Below, in pieces: positions 46,554 to 55,445 of a DNA stretch of 56,758 nucleotides. Numbering within the stretch: the first letter of the stretch is position 1; every line of letters starts with the position of its first letter. The notes beneath the pieces were generated by a model. The model did no database searches. It was not told where the DNA came from and worked only from the letters and a program-made list of their open reading frames with translations. The position numbers and the translations under genes were made by a program. Source of the DNA: an uncultured Rhodospirillaceae bacterium (GTDB taxonomy: Bacteria; Pseudomonadota; Alphaproteobacteria; Rhodospirillales; Magnetospirillaceae); contig CAJANL010000174.1 of assembly GCA_903941105.1 (NCBI GenBank), positions 1 to 56,758 on the forward strand, in the 5' to 3' direction.

Positions 46554-47357
46554 ATGGGCAAGAGAGGTCTTTCGATCGTTATCCCGGCGTTCAACGAGGA
46601 ACGACGCCTGCCGCCGACCATCCGCGAGGTGATGGACTGGGCGGCGGCGACGGCGGTGTTCGACGTCGAGCTGATCATCGTCGACGACGGCAGCGCCGAC
46701 GCCACCTGCGACATCGTGCGCGAGATGGCCAGGACGGAGCCGCGCCTGCGGCTGGTGGAGGAACCCCATGTGGGGGCCATGAACGCCATCCTGTCCGGCT
46801 TTCGCCACGCCCGCCACGAGCTGGTGGGCAACATGGATGCCGACTGCGCCGTCCATCCGCGCGAGTTCGAGCGCCTGCTGCCCCATGTCGGCGAGAAGGG
46901 TTGCGCCATCGGCTCGCGCATCCTGCGCGGCGACCTGCCGCCGGTGGAGGGCAAGTCGGCGGCGCGCAGCCTGATCTCGTGGATCATGTCGACCCTGTTC
47001 GTGGTGCTGTTCCCCATGGGGGTGCGCGACCCGCAGATCGGCTTCAAGCTTTATGATCGCAAGGCGGTGCTGGGCGTGGTGCCGAAGATGCGCCTGAAGC
47101 ACGATGGCCTCAAGCACGCCGAGATCATCGTCCGCGCGCACGGGCTGGGCATGACGGTGACCGAACTGCCGGTGCCCTATATCCACGACGACGATTCGCG
47201 TTGCGTCCCCAAGGCACCGCTGAAGGCGCTCAAGACCACCATGCGCGCCGGGCTGGCGGTGTTCGAAATCTGGATCCAGTGCAGCCTCGACTATCGCCGC
47301 GGCCTGTTGCCGCGCTGCCCCACCCGCGGCAGCATTCTGTTCGTGCCCTTCGCATGA
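46554..47357 (+). CDS. Family 2 glycosyltransferase (DPM1-like)
   Basis: A 267-residue GT-A enzyme with SIVIPAFNEERRLPPTI (7-23), the VDDGSADAT motif (43-51), and NMDADCAVHP as the DXD-like site. The internal hydrophobic stretch SWIMSTLFVVLFPMG and DPQIGFKLYDR resemble dolichyl/polyprenyl-phosphate sugar synthases. It adds a sugar to a lipid carrier or growing unit. A GGAAGG site precedes the ATG. The next gene overlaps by ATGA. Confidence 0.88.
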   Translation: MGKRGLSIVIPAFNEERRLPPTIREVMDWAAATAVFDVELIIVDDGSADATCDIVREMARTEPRLRLVEEPHVGAMNAILSGFRHARHELVGNMDADCAVHPREFERLLPHVGEKGCAIGSRILRGDLPPVEGKSAARSLISWIMSTLFVVLFPMGVRDPQIGFKLYDRKAVLGVVPKMRLKHDGLKHAEIIVRAHGLGMTVTELPVPYIHDDDSRCVPKAPLKALKTTMRAGLAVFEIWIQCSLDYRRGLLPRCPTRGSILFVPFA

Positions 47358-48043
47358 AGGCGGTGCTGCTGGCGGCCGGCAAGGGCGAGCGCCTGGGCGC
47401 GGTCACCCAGGCCATTCCGAAGCCCATGGTGGCGATCAACGGCAAGCCGGTCATCGAGTGGAATGTCGAATTGTGCCGCCGCCACGGCGTCGAGCGTCTG
47501 TTCGTCAATCTTCATCACCTGCCCGAGGCCATTCCGGCCCATCTCGGCGATGGCAGCCGCTACGGGCTGGCCATCGACTACGCGGTCGAGCCGGAATTGC
47601 TCGGCACCGCCGGCGGCGTCAAGCAGTTCGCTCCGGGGCTGGGGGACGAGCCGTTCTTCGTGGTCTATGCCGACAACTACTCGGACTACGATCTGGGCCG
47701 GCTGTACCGTGCCCATAGGGCGGCCGGCGCCGACATGACCATCGCCCTGTTCCATCTCGACGACGTGCGCCTGAGCGGCGTCGCCATGCTGGAGGCCGAC
47801 GGCACCATCCGTGGTTTCGTGGAAAAGCCCCAGGGCGAGCCGCCCAGCCATTGGGTCAACGCCGGCATCTATGTGGTGAACGCATCGGTGCTGGCCGAGA
47901 TTCCCCAGGGTTTCAGCGATTTCGGCCGCGACGTCATCCCCGCCCTGCTGGCCGCCGGCCGCAAGCTGTCGGGCGTGACCTTCGGCGAGAAGGTCACCGC
48001 CATCGACACCCCCGAACTGCTGCGCCGGGCACAGGAGGGTTAG
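47354..48043 (+). CDS. Sugar nucleotidyltransferase (HddC-like)
   Basis: A 229-residue NTP-transferase with LAAGKGERLG (6-15), PKPM (22-25) and VYADNYSDYD around the metal site. It belongs to the mannose-1-phosphate guanylyltransferase/HddC group and would activate a sugar 1-phosphate. Next to a GHMP heptose-kinase-like gene it could make GDP- or UDP-heptose (inference). It overlaps the GT2 gene by 4 bp. Its stop abuts the stop of the convergent flavoprotein with no gap. Confidence 0.87.
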   Translation: MKAVLLAAGKGERLGAVTQAIPKPMVAINGKPVIEWNVELCRRHGVERLFVNLHHLPEAIPAHLGDGSRYGLAIDYAVEPELLGTAGGVKQFAPGLGDEPFFVVYADNYSDYDLGRLYRAHRAAGADMTIALFHLDDVRLSGVAMLEADGTIRGFVEKPQGEPPSHWVNAGIYVVNASVLAEIPQGFSDFGRDVIPALLAAGRKLSGVTFGEKVTAIDTPELLRRAQEG

Positions 48044-49135
48044 CTATCCCCGGATCGCCGCCGCGATGCTGCGGGCGTTGGCCTCGCAGGTGATGATCTT
48101 GGCGGCGAAGATGGACCAGCAGCCCTGGCCATGGGTGGTGACCTCGGTCAGGCGGGCGTCGGTGGCCGACTGGGCGGCGTCCACCACCCGGTCCACCAGG
48201 ATCGAGCGCACGTATTCGGCCCGCTTGATCACCGGAATATAGGGCGCGCTGACGTCCCGCACCCCGCACCAGTTGGTCTGGACGTTGAGCGAGCGGCTCA
48301 GCAGCGGCGTGGTGCCGCTGGAGACGTCGCGCACCAGCTGCGAGGCCTCGACATGGGCGAACAGGCAGCGGTTGCGCGAGAAGCCCAGCGGTAGGAACGA
48401 GGGGAACGGGCCGTCCTGGATGGTCATGCCGATGGGCTGGTCGACCGGCAGATCGATGACGCACAGCTCCTGCAGATTGTATTGCAGCAGCTTCTGCTCG
48501 AAACCCATCCAGCCGCAGAAGCGGTTGAAGTTGGCGTACATGGCGTTGACCACGTAGTCGAAGCGCTCGGTACGGCGCTCGCCGTTGCGGTCCTGCACCA
48601 CCAGCGTCTTGGCGCCCGAGGGCTCGATACCGGCGTCCACCACCAGCCGGCCGAAGCGGACATCGACGCCCGAGGCGCCGGCCAGCCGCTCCGCCACCAG
48701 ACGCTTGAGGATGGCGTAGTCGTAGACGCCTTCCTCGGTGCGCAGGCTCAGCGCGATGCGCGAGCGGTCCAGGATGCCCTCGGCCGGCCATTCCTCGCGC
48801 CACTTCAGCCCGACCTGGTCGCAGAAGCGGACATAGTCCTCGGGGGTGGTCTTGCTGTCGTCGCGGGCGACGCAGTAGTAGTTGGCGAAGGCGCGGTTGA
48901 CGCACTCGCCATAGATGGCCTCGAAGCTTTCGCGCGCCCCCAGGCATTGCAGCGCCGTCTCGGGGCTACGGGGATAGTGATAGCCGAAATGGTGGCGGTT
49001 GTGATTGGCCCAGGTGGCGCCGGTCAGGATGTCGTCGGCCTGCTCGAACACGGTGACGTCGTGGGTCTCACCGAGATGGATGGCGGTGGTCAGGCCGAAC
49101 AGCCCGCCGCCGATGATGCCGACACGGGGCTTCAT
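48044..49135 (-). CDS. FAD-dependent oxidoreductase (DAO type) in glycan locus
   Basis: A 363-residue flavoprotein with the Rossmann motif GGGLFG (9-14) and an acidic residue ending strand 2 (TVFE31). The active-site region has an unusual NHNRHHFGYHYPRS segment (about 45-58). Homologous DAO-like enzymes occur in surface-sugar clusters; the substrate is unknown. It follows the GHMP kinase gene within 5 bp on the same strand, so it may act on the same sugar. Confidence 0.82.
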   Translation of the reverse strand: MKPRVGIIGGGLFGLTTAIHLGETHDVTVFEQADDILTGATWANHNRHHFGYHYPRSPETALQCLGARESFEAIYGECVNRAFANYYCVARDDSKTTPEDYVRFCDQVGLKWREEWPAEGILDRSRIALSLRTEEGVYDYAILKRLVAERLAGASGVDVRFGRLVVDAGIEPSGAKTLVVQDRNGERRTERFDYVVNAMYANFNRFCGWMGFEQKLLQYNLQELCVIDLPVDQPIGMTIQDGPFPSFLPLGFSRNRCLFAHVEASQLVRDVSSGTTPLLSRSLNVQTNWCGVRDVSAPYIPVIKRAEYVRSILVDRVVDAAQSATDARLTEVTTHGQGCWSIFAAKIITCEANARSIAAAIRG

Positions 49136-49140
49136 GCGCG

Positions 49141-50130
49141 TCACAGCGAGTAGACGGCGGAGACGCCGGTGTCGCAGAAGCGCCATTCCATCTCGCGGCT
49201 GCCCAGCCGGGTCATGGCCTCGTCGAAGTCCACCAGCTTGGGGGTGGGCACATAGACCATCAGGAAGCCGCCGCCGCCGGCCCCCACCACCTTGCCGCCC
49301 AGGGCGCCGTGGGCCATGGCGTAGTCGTAGAGGGCGTCGATGGAGGGCGCCGACATGTTGCCGGACATGGACTTCTTCTCCAGCCAGTGCTCGTGCAGCA
49401 GGTGGCCGAAGCCGTCGGCGTCGCCCTTGAGCAGGCAGTCGCGCGACTCGTAGCCGATTTCCTGGATGCGGGTCATGGCCTCGACCGCGCTCTTGACCTT
49501 GCCGCCGAGATCGCGGTTCTGGAACTTCAGCACTTCCTCGGACTGCCGGGTGATGCCGGTGTGGTAGAGGCGGATGTTGTTGTTGAGATCGCGCAGGGTG
49601 CGGTTGCTGAGGGCCAGCGGCTCGACCTCGACATGGCCCTTCTTGTCCATGGTCATGGTGATGACGCCGCCGAAGGCCGCGACGTAGGGGTCCTGCTTGC
49701 CCGACGAGCGGCCCAGCTCCTCCATCTCGATCCTGCAGGCCAGGTCGGCGATCTCGTGGGTGCTGAGCGCCCGGCGCTCGACCTCGCACAGCAGCTTGAT
49801 CACCGCCACCAGGAAGGCTCCCGACGAGCCCAGGCCGGTGTTGCCGGGCAGTTCGGAGATGGAGTGCATCTCGAAGCCCAGCGGCACGGTGAACTTGGCC
49901 AGGCAGGCCTTGAACAGCTCGTGCTGGATGTCGGCGACCTGATCGCAGACCTCGACCTTGGAGTAGCTCAGCCAGATCTTCTCGTCATAGGACCGCCGCG
50001 AGCCGGTGACGTAAATGAACTTGTCCACCGCCGCCGCGACCAGGAAGCCGCCATGCTCGCGGTACCAGCCCGGCAGGTCGGTGCCGCCGCCTCCAAGGGT
50101 GATGCGAAGGGGGGCGCGAACGATCTTCAT
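49141..50130 (-). CDS. GHMP kinase, D-glycero-D-manno-heptose 7-phosphate kinase-like
   Basis: A 329-residue GHMP kinase resembling HddA. It has RAPLRITLGGGGTDLPGW at the start (5-22), the ATP-binding PGNTGLGSSGAF (95-106) and the C-terminal GAGGGGFLMVY. It probably phosphorylates C1 of a heptose 7-phosphate or a similar sugar. The ATG at 50130 is chosen; a GTG two codons earlier is possible. It lies 5 bp upstream of the flavoprotein gene. Confidence 0.87.
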   Translation of the reverse strand: MKIVRAPLRITLGGGGTDLPGWYREHGGFLVAAAVDKFIYVTGSRRSYDEKIWLSYSKVEVCDQVADIQHELFKACLAKFTVPLGFEMHSISELPGNTGLGSSGAFLVAVIKLLCEVERRALSTHEIADLACRIEMEELGRSSGKQDPYVAAFGGVITMTMDKKGHVEVEPLALSNRTLRDLNNNIRLYHTGITRQSEEVLKFQNRDLGGKVKSAVEAMTRIQEIGYESRDCLLKGDADGFGHLLHEHWLEKKSMSGNMSAPSIDALYDYAMAHGALGGKVVGAGGGGFLMVYVPTPKLVDFDEAMTRLGSREMEWRFCDTGVSAVYSL

Positions 50131-50209
50131 GGTCACATCCTATGCGGTGCCGCCCTGGCCGAATGGGCGGGGCGCACTCTAGCAAATGGCCCGGGCGGCG
50201 TACAGGCGG

Positions 50210-51751
50210 TCACGCCTTTTTGACGCCGGAGGGCCGCAGCCGGCGCCACAGGTCCCGCGCCCAGCCGGTGACGGTGTCGAGGCCACTGCCCTTGCGGGTC
50301 TGGAACAGGCCGTTGATGACGAACGACACCATGATGGCGCGCAGCCCCAGGTCCTTGGCCATGGTCAGCAGCGAGAAGCCGTAATAGAAGCTGCGGCCGG
50401 CCGGCAGGATGCGGTCCCAGCCCTTGTCGTACAGCTTCATCAGCAGCGGCCCCGGCAGCCAGTGGGCGAGCCGGATGCACAGCGCCCAGCGCACCTGCTG
50501 ATCCGACAGCTTGCGGTTGGTGATGGTGCCGCGATAGGACTGTTCGCCGATGTGCCGGTTGAGCAGGATCTCGTGGTAGAGGGCATCGTCCAGCACGCCC
50601 ATCTGATGGGCCTGATGGGTGATGCGGCTGTCGGGGAAGTAGTTGAGGAAGGCGATGTTCAGCCACTTGACGTTATTGTCGATGTAGAACGCCAACGAGG
50701 TGCGGATGTCGTCCCGTGTCTCACCCGGCAGGTTGAGAATGTGGTCGATGACGCATTCGATGCCACGGCTGTGCAGCAGTTCGATCACCGCCGCCACGCG
50801 CTCGTTGGCCTCGTGACGGTCGAGCACCTTGCGCTTGTAGGCCTCGGCGCCGGTCTGGAAGCCCATATAGACGGTCTCGCAGCCCGCCTTGACCAGCAGA
50901 TCGGCCATGTCCTCGTTGATGGAGGCGGGAAAGGCGATGCAGGAGAACGGCAGCCCGACGCGCACCGGGTATTTCTCGGCGAATTCCGCCGTCCATTCCC
51001 GACCATAGATGAAATAATCATCGTTGAAGTAGATGGTCTTGACGGTGGGTGTCTTGCGTACTGCCTGCTCGATCTCGTCCAGCACGTTGTCGACGCTGCG
51101 CTTGCGGATCAGCTTCATGCCGTCGGGGGTGACGAGGCGGGTGTGGCTGCCGGCCGAGCAATAGGTGCATTTCTGGACGCAGCCCCGGCCGGTCAGCATG
51201 GGCAGGACATGGGTGGTGTCGTAGGCTTCCTTGTCGTAATAGGGCAGGGCGTCGAGGTCATCCACCTTGTGGACCACCTCCGCCAGGTGGAAGCCATTTT
51301 CGGTGCGCCGGCACAGGTTGGGGACGGAGGTCGGGTCGCCGCTGACGATGGCCTCGAACAGGCGGCATACCTGGCCCTCGGCCTCGCCGCGATAGACATA
51401 GTCGACCTTGGTGTCGTCGAAGAACAGCTTGGCCGCCATGGTCGGCAGCACGCCGCCGGCCACCACCGGCAGGTCGGGCCGGCGCTGCTTGAGTTTGTCT
51501 ACCAGTTGCCGGAAGAACTGGTAATTGGCGCTGAGAACCGCACCACCGACCACATCGGGGGCGAACGCCAGAATCTCGTCGGCCAACTTGTCGAAGTTGT
51601 AATAGCGCTGCGGCTCGGAAAAGACCTTGGCCTGCCACTTCGAGAATGGATGGTTGAAGAAATGGGTATCGTGACCAGCCATCTTCAGTTCGGGCATCAA
51701 GTGGGCAATGCCGAAATTGAAGGCGAAGTTGTCGACGAAGGCGATTCTCAT
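50210..51751 (-). CDS. B12-binding-type radical SAM protein
   Basis: A 513-residue protein with an N-terminal cobalamin-binding-like fold (1-130; VDNFAFNFG, AGHDTHFFNH, VVAGGVLPT) and a radical SAM core with CxxxCxxC cysteines 191/195/198 (GRGCVQKCTYCSAG), GFQTGAEAYKRKVLDR and the HILNLPGET segment. It could catalyse a radical methylation or C-C modification of a glycan or lipid intermediate; the substrate is unknown. It is upstream of the GHMP kinase on the same strand and divergent from the YfhO-like gene. Confidence 0.9.
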   Translation of the reverse strand: MRIAFVDNFAFNFGIAHLMPELKMAGHDTHFFNHPFSKWQAKVFSEPQRYYNFDKLADEILAFAPDVVGGAVLSANYQFFRQLVDKLKQRRPDLPVVAGGVLPTMAAKLFFDDTKVDYVYRGEAEGQVCRLFEAIVSGDPTSVPNLCRRTENGFHLAEVVHKVDDLDALPYYDKEAYDTTHVLPMLTGRGCVQKCTYCSAGSHTRLVTPDGMKLIRKRSVDNVLDEIEQAVRKTPTVKTIYFNDDYFIYGREWTAEFAEKYPVRVGLPFSCIAFPASINEDMADLLVKAGCETVYMGFQTGAEAYKRKVLDRHEANERVAAVIELLHSRGIECVIDHILNLPGETRDDIRTSLAFYIDNNVKWLNIAFLNYFPDSRITHQAHQMGVLDDALYHEILLNRHIGEQSYRGTITNRKLSDQQVRWALCIRLAHWLPGPLLMKLYDKGWDRILPAGRSFYYGFSLLTMAKDLGLRAIMVSFVINGLFQTRKGSGLDTVTGWARDLWRRLRPSGVKKA

Positions 51752-51901
51752 GAACGGGGTACCTCCCGTCTCGGCTCCCGGGCCAGACCGGCGGCAAAGT
51801 ACGCGTCCTTCCCTCGCCGATCAAGGTTTTCGGCCCTTCGTTGACCCGGTGGGAAATCCCGGCGTAAGGTGACCGCCGCGTTGCCAGGCCAGGAGTATCG
51901 G

Positions 51902-54049
51902 ATGTTTTGGGCGGCGGTAAACGGGCTGTCGTGGCTGGCCGCGGCCGCCGCGTTCCTCCTCTTTCCAGTCCGGTCCGACCATTTGTCGCGCCGAGCCGCC
52001 TGGATCATCGGCCTCGGTTGGGTTCTGGCGGCGTCCGCCCAATACTGGATTGCCGGCCCATGGTCCTTCGCGCTGCAGGCGGTGGATCTCAACCAGTCGA
52101 TGCCGGCCGATCTCTATCAGGCGAAGTGGCAGCAGGGGATGTTCGGCCACGCCTTCGCCGGTGGCCAGGATGTGCTGGCCATGGGTCTCAACAGCGGGCA
52201 GGCGCTGTCGCTGGAGCGGGGCCTGTTGCTGGTGCTGCCGGTGTGGCTGGCGTCGGCACTGCACCAGCTGCTGATCACCACGGTCTGCGTCGTGGGCGCC
52301 TATCTGGCAGCGCGTCGCCTGTTTCGGGCGCCGCGCGCCGGTGCTCTGGCGGTGGCCTGTTTCTTCTCGCTGGCGCATGAGGCCTACACCCACTACTCGT
52401 GGACCGGCGGCCTCGGCTATGCCGCCATGCCGCTGGCCGCCTATCTGATCGTCGGGCGTCAGGAGCGGCGCTGGTACTGGAGCGGGGTGGCCGCCTTCGC
52501 CGCCGTCCATGCCCTCAGCATGACCATCACCCATTCCTTCATCGCCCTGGCTCCGGCGGTGGGATTCGCCTCCCTGCTGGCCGGACGCCGCACCTGGCCG
52601 CGCACCCTGGCGGCCATCGCCATCCTGACGGTGGTGGCCCTGGCCAACTGGCACGAATCGCTGTTCGCCAAGGTGATGCTGGCGCCGTGGTCGTTCCGCG
52701 GCTCCGTCGACGTCGCCCGGCCGTTCTGGGAGGCGGTCGCCAGCCTGACCGGGCGGCTGAGCGGTGCCACGCTTCTCGCCGTCCTGGCCTGCCTGTTCGC
52801 GCTGTGGCACGACCGCCGCCGCGCCGTGCTGGTGGCGGTGGCGGCGGCCTCGCTGCTGCTGGGTCCGCTGCTGTTGGCGGTGCCGTGGGCCGCCCTCGGG
52901 CTGGCGCCGCTCAAGGGGTTCAACTTCCTTTATGCCTCGGACGGCATCGTCGCGGTGGCGGTGTTCGTGGCGGCGGCGGCCATGGCCGGGCGGCCGTCCA
53001 GCCGGCTGCCGGTCCGCCTGGTGGCCGCCATGGCGGTCTATCACTTGGTGTGGTTCAAGGCGGTCGACCTGCCCACCTGGCTGGCCGAGGGCGGCATCAC
53101 CGCCATGTCCGGCGGCATGGCGGCGGTGGATTCGGTGCGGGACAGCCTGGGCGAGGACCGCTCGGTGGTGGTGCCCTATCGCCTGCCCGAGAACCTGCTG
53201 CCGGCGGCGGGCCGCGACTCCTTCGACGGCAAGTTCAATGTGGTTCCCCGTCCCTACGCCACCTATTGGCAGAAGGGCATCCTGGCGCCGGTGCAAAGCC
53301 GCACCGGCCATGGCGTCAGTGTCGCCGACGGTGAAATCACCCTGGAGATGGCCGGGCTGGACTACAAGTGCTGCGAATCGTACCGCTTCGCCCAGATGGC
53401 CGATGCCGACCTCCTGCGCATCGCCAATGTGGGCACCGTGCTGTCGGCGCTGCCGCTGACCGGCCCCGAGCTGGAGAAGGTGGCCGGCTCCGATGCGGTG
53501 CCGACCCGCAACACCCTGCCGGCGGGCCGCCGCATTGCCGGCTATGTCCACGACCTGACGGCGCCGTTGCCGCTGAAGGTCTACCGTCTTGCCCCGCCGC
53601 TGCCGCGGGTGTTCGCCGCCGCCCGGCTGGAGGTGGTGCCGCCGGGCCTGTCGGACGAGGAATTCCTGGCGGTGGTGCGCCGCGAGGCCTTGGCCGGGGC
53701 GGCGGTGGTGCGGGCCGAGGACGTCGGGACGCTGGTGCCGCCGCCGGGGCTGGCGGCGGTGTCGAATTACCGCCAGGTGTGCGACGGAATGGTGGCCGAG
53801 CTGGCCGAGGGCGGCCCGGGCGGGCTGGTGGTATTCAACATCAACCCGACGCCGTTCTGGACGGCGGCGGTGGACGGCCGCCCGGCGCCAGTGGTGCCGG
53901 CCAACATGATCCACATGACGGTGCCGGTGCCGGCGGGGGCGCGCCGGGTCGAGTTGCGCTATGAACGCCCGCTGTTGCGGCAGAAGCTGGCGGCGGCCCT
54001 GGGCCTGCCCGCCGCCGCCTGGGGACTGTGCCCCGTCAGGGTACCGTGA
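51902..54049 (+). CDS. YfhO-like polytopic membrane protein
   Basis: A 715-residue protein with about 11 hydrophobic segments in the first ~400 residues, then a soluble C-terminal half ending WTAAVDGRPAPVV...VPAGARRVELRYERP, which resembles the C-terminal domain of YfhO/GT-C type glycosyl-modification proteins. A role in transferring a lipid-linked sugar outside the membrane is inferred. The ATG at 51902 has an AGGAG site. Its end overlaps the transaldolase-like stop by 14 bp in convergent orientation. Confidence 0.72.
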   Translation: MFWAAVNGLSWLAAAAAFLLFPVRSDHLSRRAAWIIGLGWVLAASAQYWIAGPWSFALQAVDLNQSMPADLYQAKWQQGMFGHAFAGGQDVLAMGLNSGQALSLERGLLLVLPVWLASALHQLLITTVCVVGAYLAARRLFRAPRAGALAVACFFSLAHEAYTHYSWTGGLGYAAMPLAAYLIVGRQERRWYWSGVAAFAAVHALSMTITHSFIALAPAVGFASLLAGRRTWPRTLAAIAILTVVALANWHESLFAKVMLAPWSFRGSVDVARPFWEAVASLTGRLSGATLLAVLACLFALWHDRRRAVLVAVAAASLLLGPLLLAVPWAALGLAPLKGFNFLYASDGIVAVAVFVAAAAMAGRPSSRLPVRLVAAMAVYHLVWFKAVDLPTWLAEGGITAMSGGMAAVDSVRDSLGEDRSVVVPYRLPENLLPAAGRDSFDGKFNVVPRPYATYWQKGILAPVQSRTGHGVSVADGEITLEMAGLDYKCCESYRFAQMADADLLRIANVGTVLSALPLTGPELEKVAGSDAVPTRNTLPAGRRIAGYVHDLTAPLPLKVYRLAPPLPRVFAAARLEVVPPGLSDEEFLAVVRREALAGAAVVRAEDVGTLVPPPGLAAVSNYRQVCDGMVAELAEGGPGGLVVFNINPTPFWTAAVDGRPAPVVPANMIHMTVPVPAGARRVELRYERPLLRQKLAAALGLPAAAWGLCPVRVP

Positions 54050-54776
54050 AGCCCGAGGCGATGGCGTCGGTGCGGAACATCTTCACCGTGTCCAGCGAGT
54101 ACTCGTCGAGGTCGCGGCCGACCAGCGACAGCTTCTTCAGGATGTCGTTGGTGACGGTGATGACCTGGCAGCCGATGGCGTCGGCCTGGAAGATGTTGAG
54201 CAGCTCGCGCGGGCTGGCCCAGATCAGTTCCAGGTTGGTCCCGTGCTTGGCCAGCACGCGGACCGCGTCGGACATGACCGGCAGCGGGTCGACACCGGTG
54301 TCGGCGACGCGGCCGGCGAACACCGAAATGTAGCAGGGCGCGCCGCCTCCGGCGGCCTCGGCCACCGTCTTGACCTGGGCCAGGGTGGTCAGGGCGGTGA
54401 CGTTGAGGTTCACCCCCTGGCGCGACAGCCGGTGCACGATGGCGGCGGTGGATTCGCCCAGGGTGGTGGTGACGGGGATCTTGACGTTGACGTTCTTGCC
54501 CCAGCGGCTGATGGCCAGCGCCTGGCGCTCCATTTCGGGCAGATCGTCGGCCAGCACCTCGAACGAGATCGGCCGGTCGGGAATGGCCTGCACCACCTCG
54601 GCGGCGAAGGCGGCGTAGTCGGCGATGCCGGCCTTGCACATCAGCGTCGGATTGGTGGTGAAGCCCTTGATCAGCGGATTGGGGTACATCTCCAGCATGC
54701 CGGAAATATCGGCGCCGTCGGCGAAGATGGCGACCTTGAGGTCGGAGACGGCGGGACGCTTGGACTGGACATGCAT
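54036..54776 (-). CDS. Transaldolase-like enzyme
   Basis: A 246-residue aldolase of the transaldolase family: Asp20 in IFADGAD, TTNPT (40-44), Schiff-base Lys99 in NVKIPVTTT, NVTALTTLAQ, and SVFAGRVADTG. It could move a dihydroxyacetone unit, or cleave/make a C6-C8 ketose phosphate. At 246 it is shorter than TalB (~316), nearer the FSA/TalC class. It is the last gene in an operon behind the SIS, Gfo/Idh and epimerase genes, suggesting a special sugar rather than central metabolism. Confidence 0.88.
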   Translation of the reverse strand: MHVQSKRPAVSDLKVAIFADGADISGMLEMYPNPLIKGFTTNPTLMCKAGIADYAAFAAEVVQAIPDRPISFEVLADDLPEMERQALAISRWGKNVNVKIPVTTTLGESTAAIVHRLSRQGVNLNVTALTTLAQVKTVAEAAGGGAPCYISVFAGRVADTGVDPLPVMSDAVRVLAKHGTNLELIWASPRELLNIFQADAIGCQVITVTNDILKKLSLVGRDLDEYSLDTVKMFRTDAIASGFTVP

Positions 54777-54794
54777 GGCGGGGACTCTCTCCTG

Positions 54795-55391
54795 TTACCG
54801 CACCGTTTCCCATTTGGTCGGAGCGGCCTTCAGCAGCGGATGCGACACCAGCAGGTGCCACACCACCGCCTGGAAGGCTTCGGCGTGGGGGGTGGTGTTG
54901 ACCGGATTGACCACCGGCACCAGCACCGCCACGTCGGCAACCTTGGCGGTGTAGCCGCCGTCGCGCGACACGATGCCATAGATGCCGGCGCCGATTTCCT
55001 TGGCGAAGGCCAGCGCCTTGACCAGATTGGGGCTGACATTGCGCTCGGCGTCGCCGCCGCCCACCGACAGCACCAGCACGGCGTCGGCGGCCGACAGGCG
55101 GCTGGTGCGCAGCCACTCGGCGAAGATGGAATCCCAGCCCTCGTCATTGGCGCGGGCGGTCAGTTCCGAAACATTGTCGGTGGGGGCATAGGCCTCGAAG
55201 CCGGCGATCTTGCGGAAGTCGTTGACCGCGTGCGAGCAGTTGGCGGCGCTGCCGCCGACGCCCAGGAAGAACAGCCGCCCGCCGCGCTCGCGCACCGCCG
55301 CCAGACCTTCCGCCATGGCCTCGATGCGGCCGGCGTCCAGCTTCTGGACCACTTCGATGGTCTCGCGCAGGTGCTGTTCGGTATAGGACAT
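54795..55391 (-). CDS. SIS-domain sugar-phosphate isomerase
   Basis: A 198-residue SIS protein with LGVGGSAANCSHAVNDFRK (core 43-60) and LSVGGGDAERNVS. It resembles GmhA/KdsD-type isomerases. It is 18 bp from the transaldolase gene and upstream of it, so the two probably act in sequence: aldol formation and aldose/ketose isomerisation. It is the third SIS protein in the window. Confidence 0.84.
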   Translation of the reverse strand: MSYTEQHLRETIEVVQKLDAGRIEAMAEGLAAVRERGGRLFFLGVGGSAANCSHAVNDFRKIAGFEAYAPTDNVSELTARANDEGWDSIFAEWLRTSRLSAADAVLVLSVGGGDAERNVSPNLVKALAFAKEIGAGIYGIVSRDGGYTAKVADVAVLVPVVNPVNTTPHAEAFQAVVWHLLVSHPLLKAAPTKWETVR

Positions 55392-55445
55392 GGTCACCGC
55401 ACTCCTGAATCGACGCCGTTCAATACACCACCGCCGGCTTCGATG

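Noticed and set aside
51821..53914. 697-codon open frame opposite the YfhO-like gene
   Set aside because: Arg/His/Gln-rich shadow; the plus strand encodes regular membrane helices with a good ribosome-binding site.
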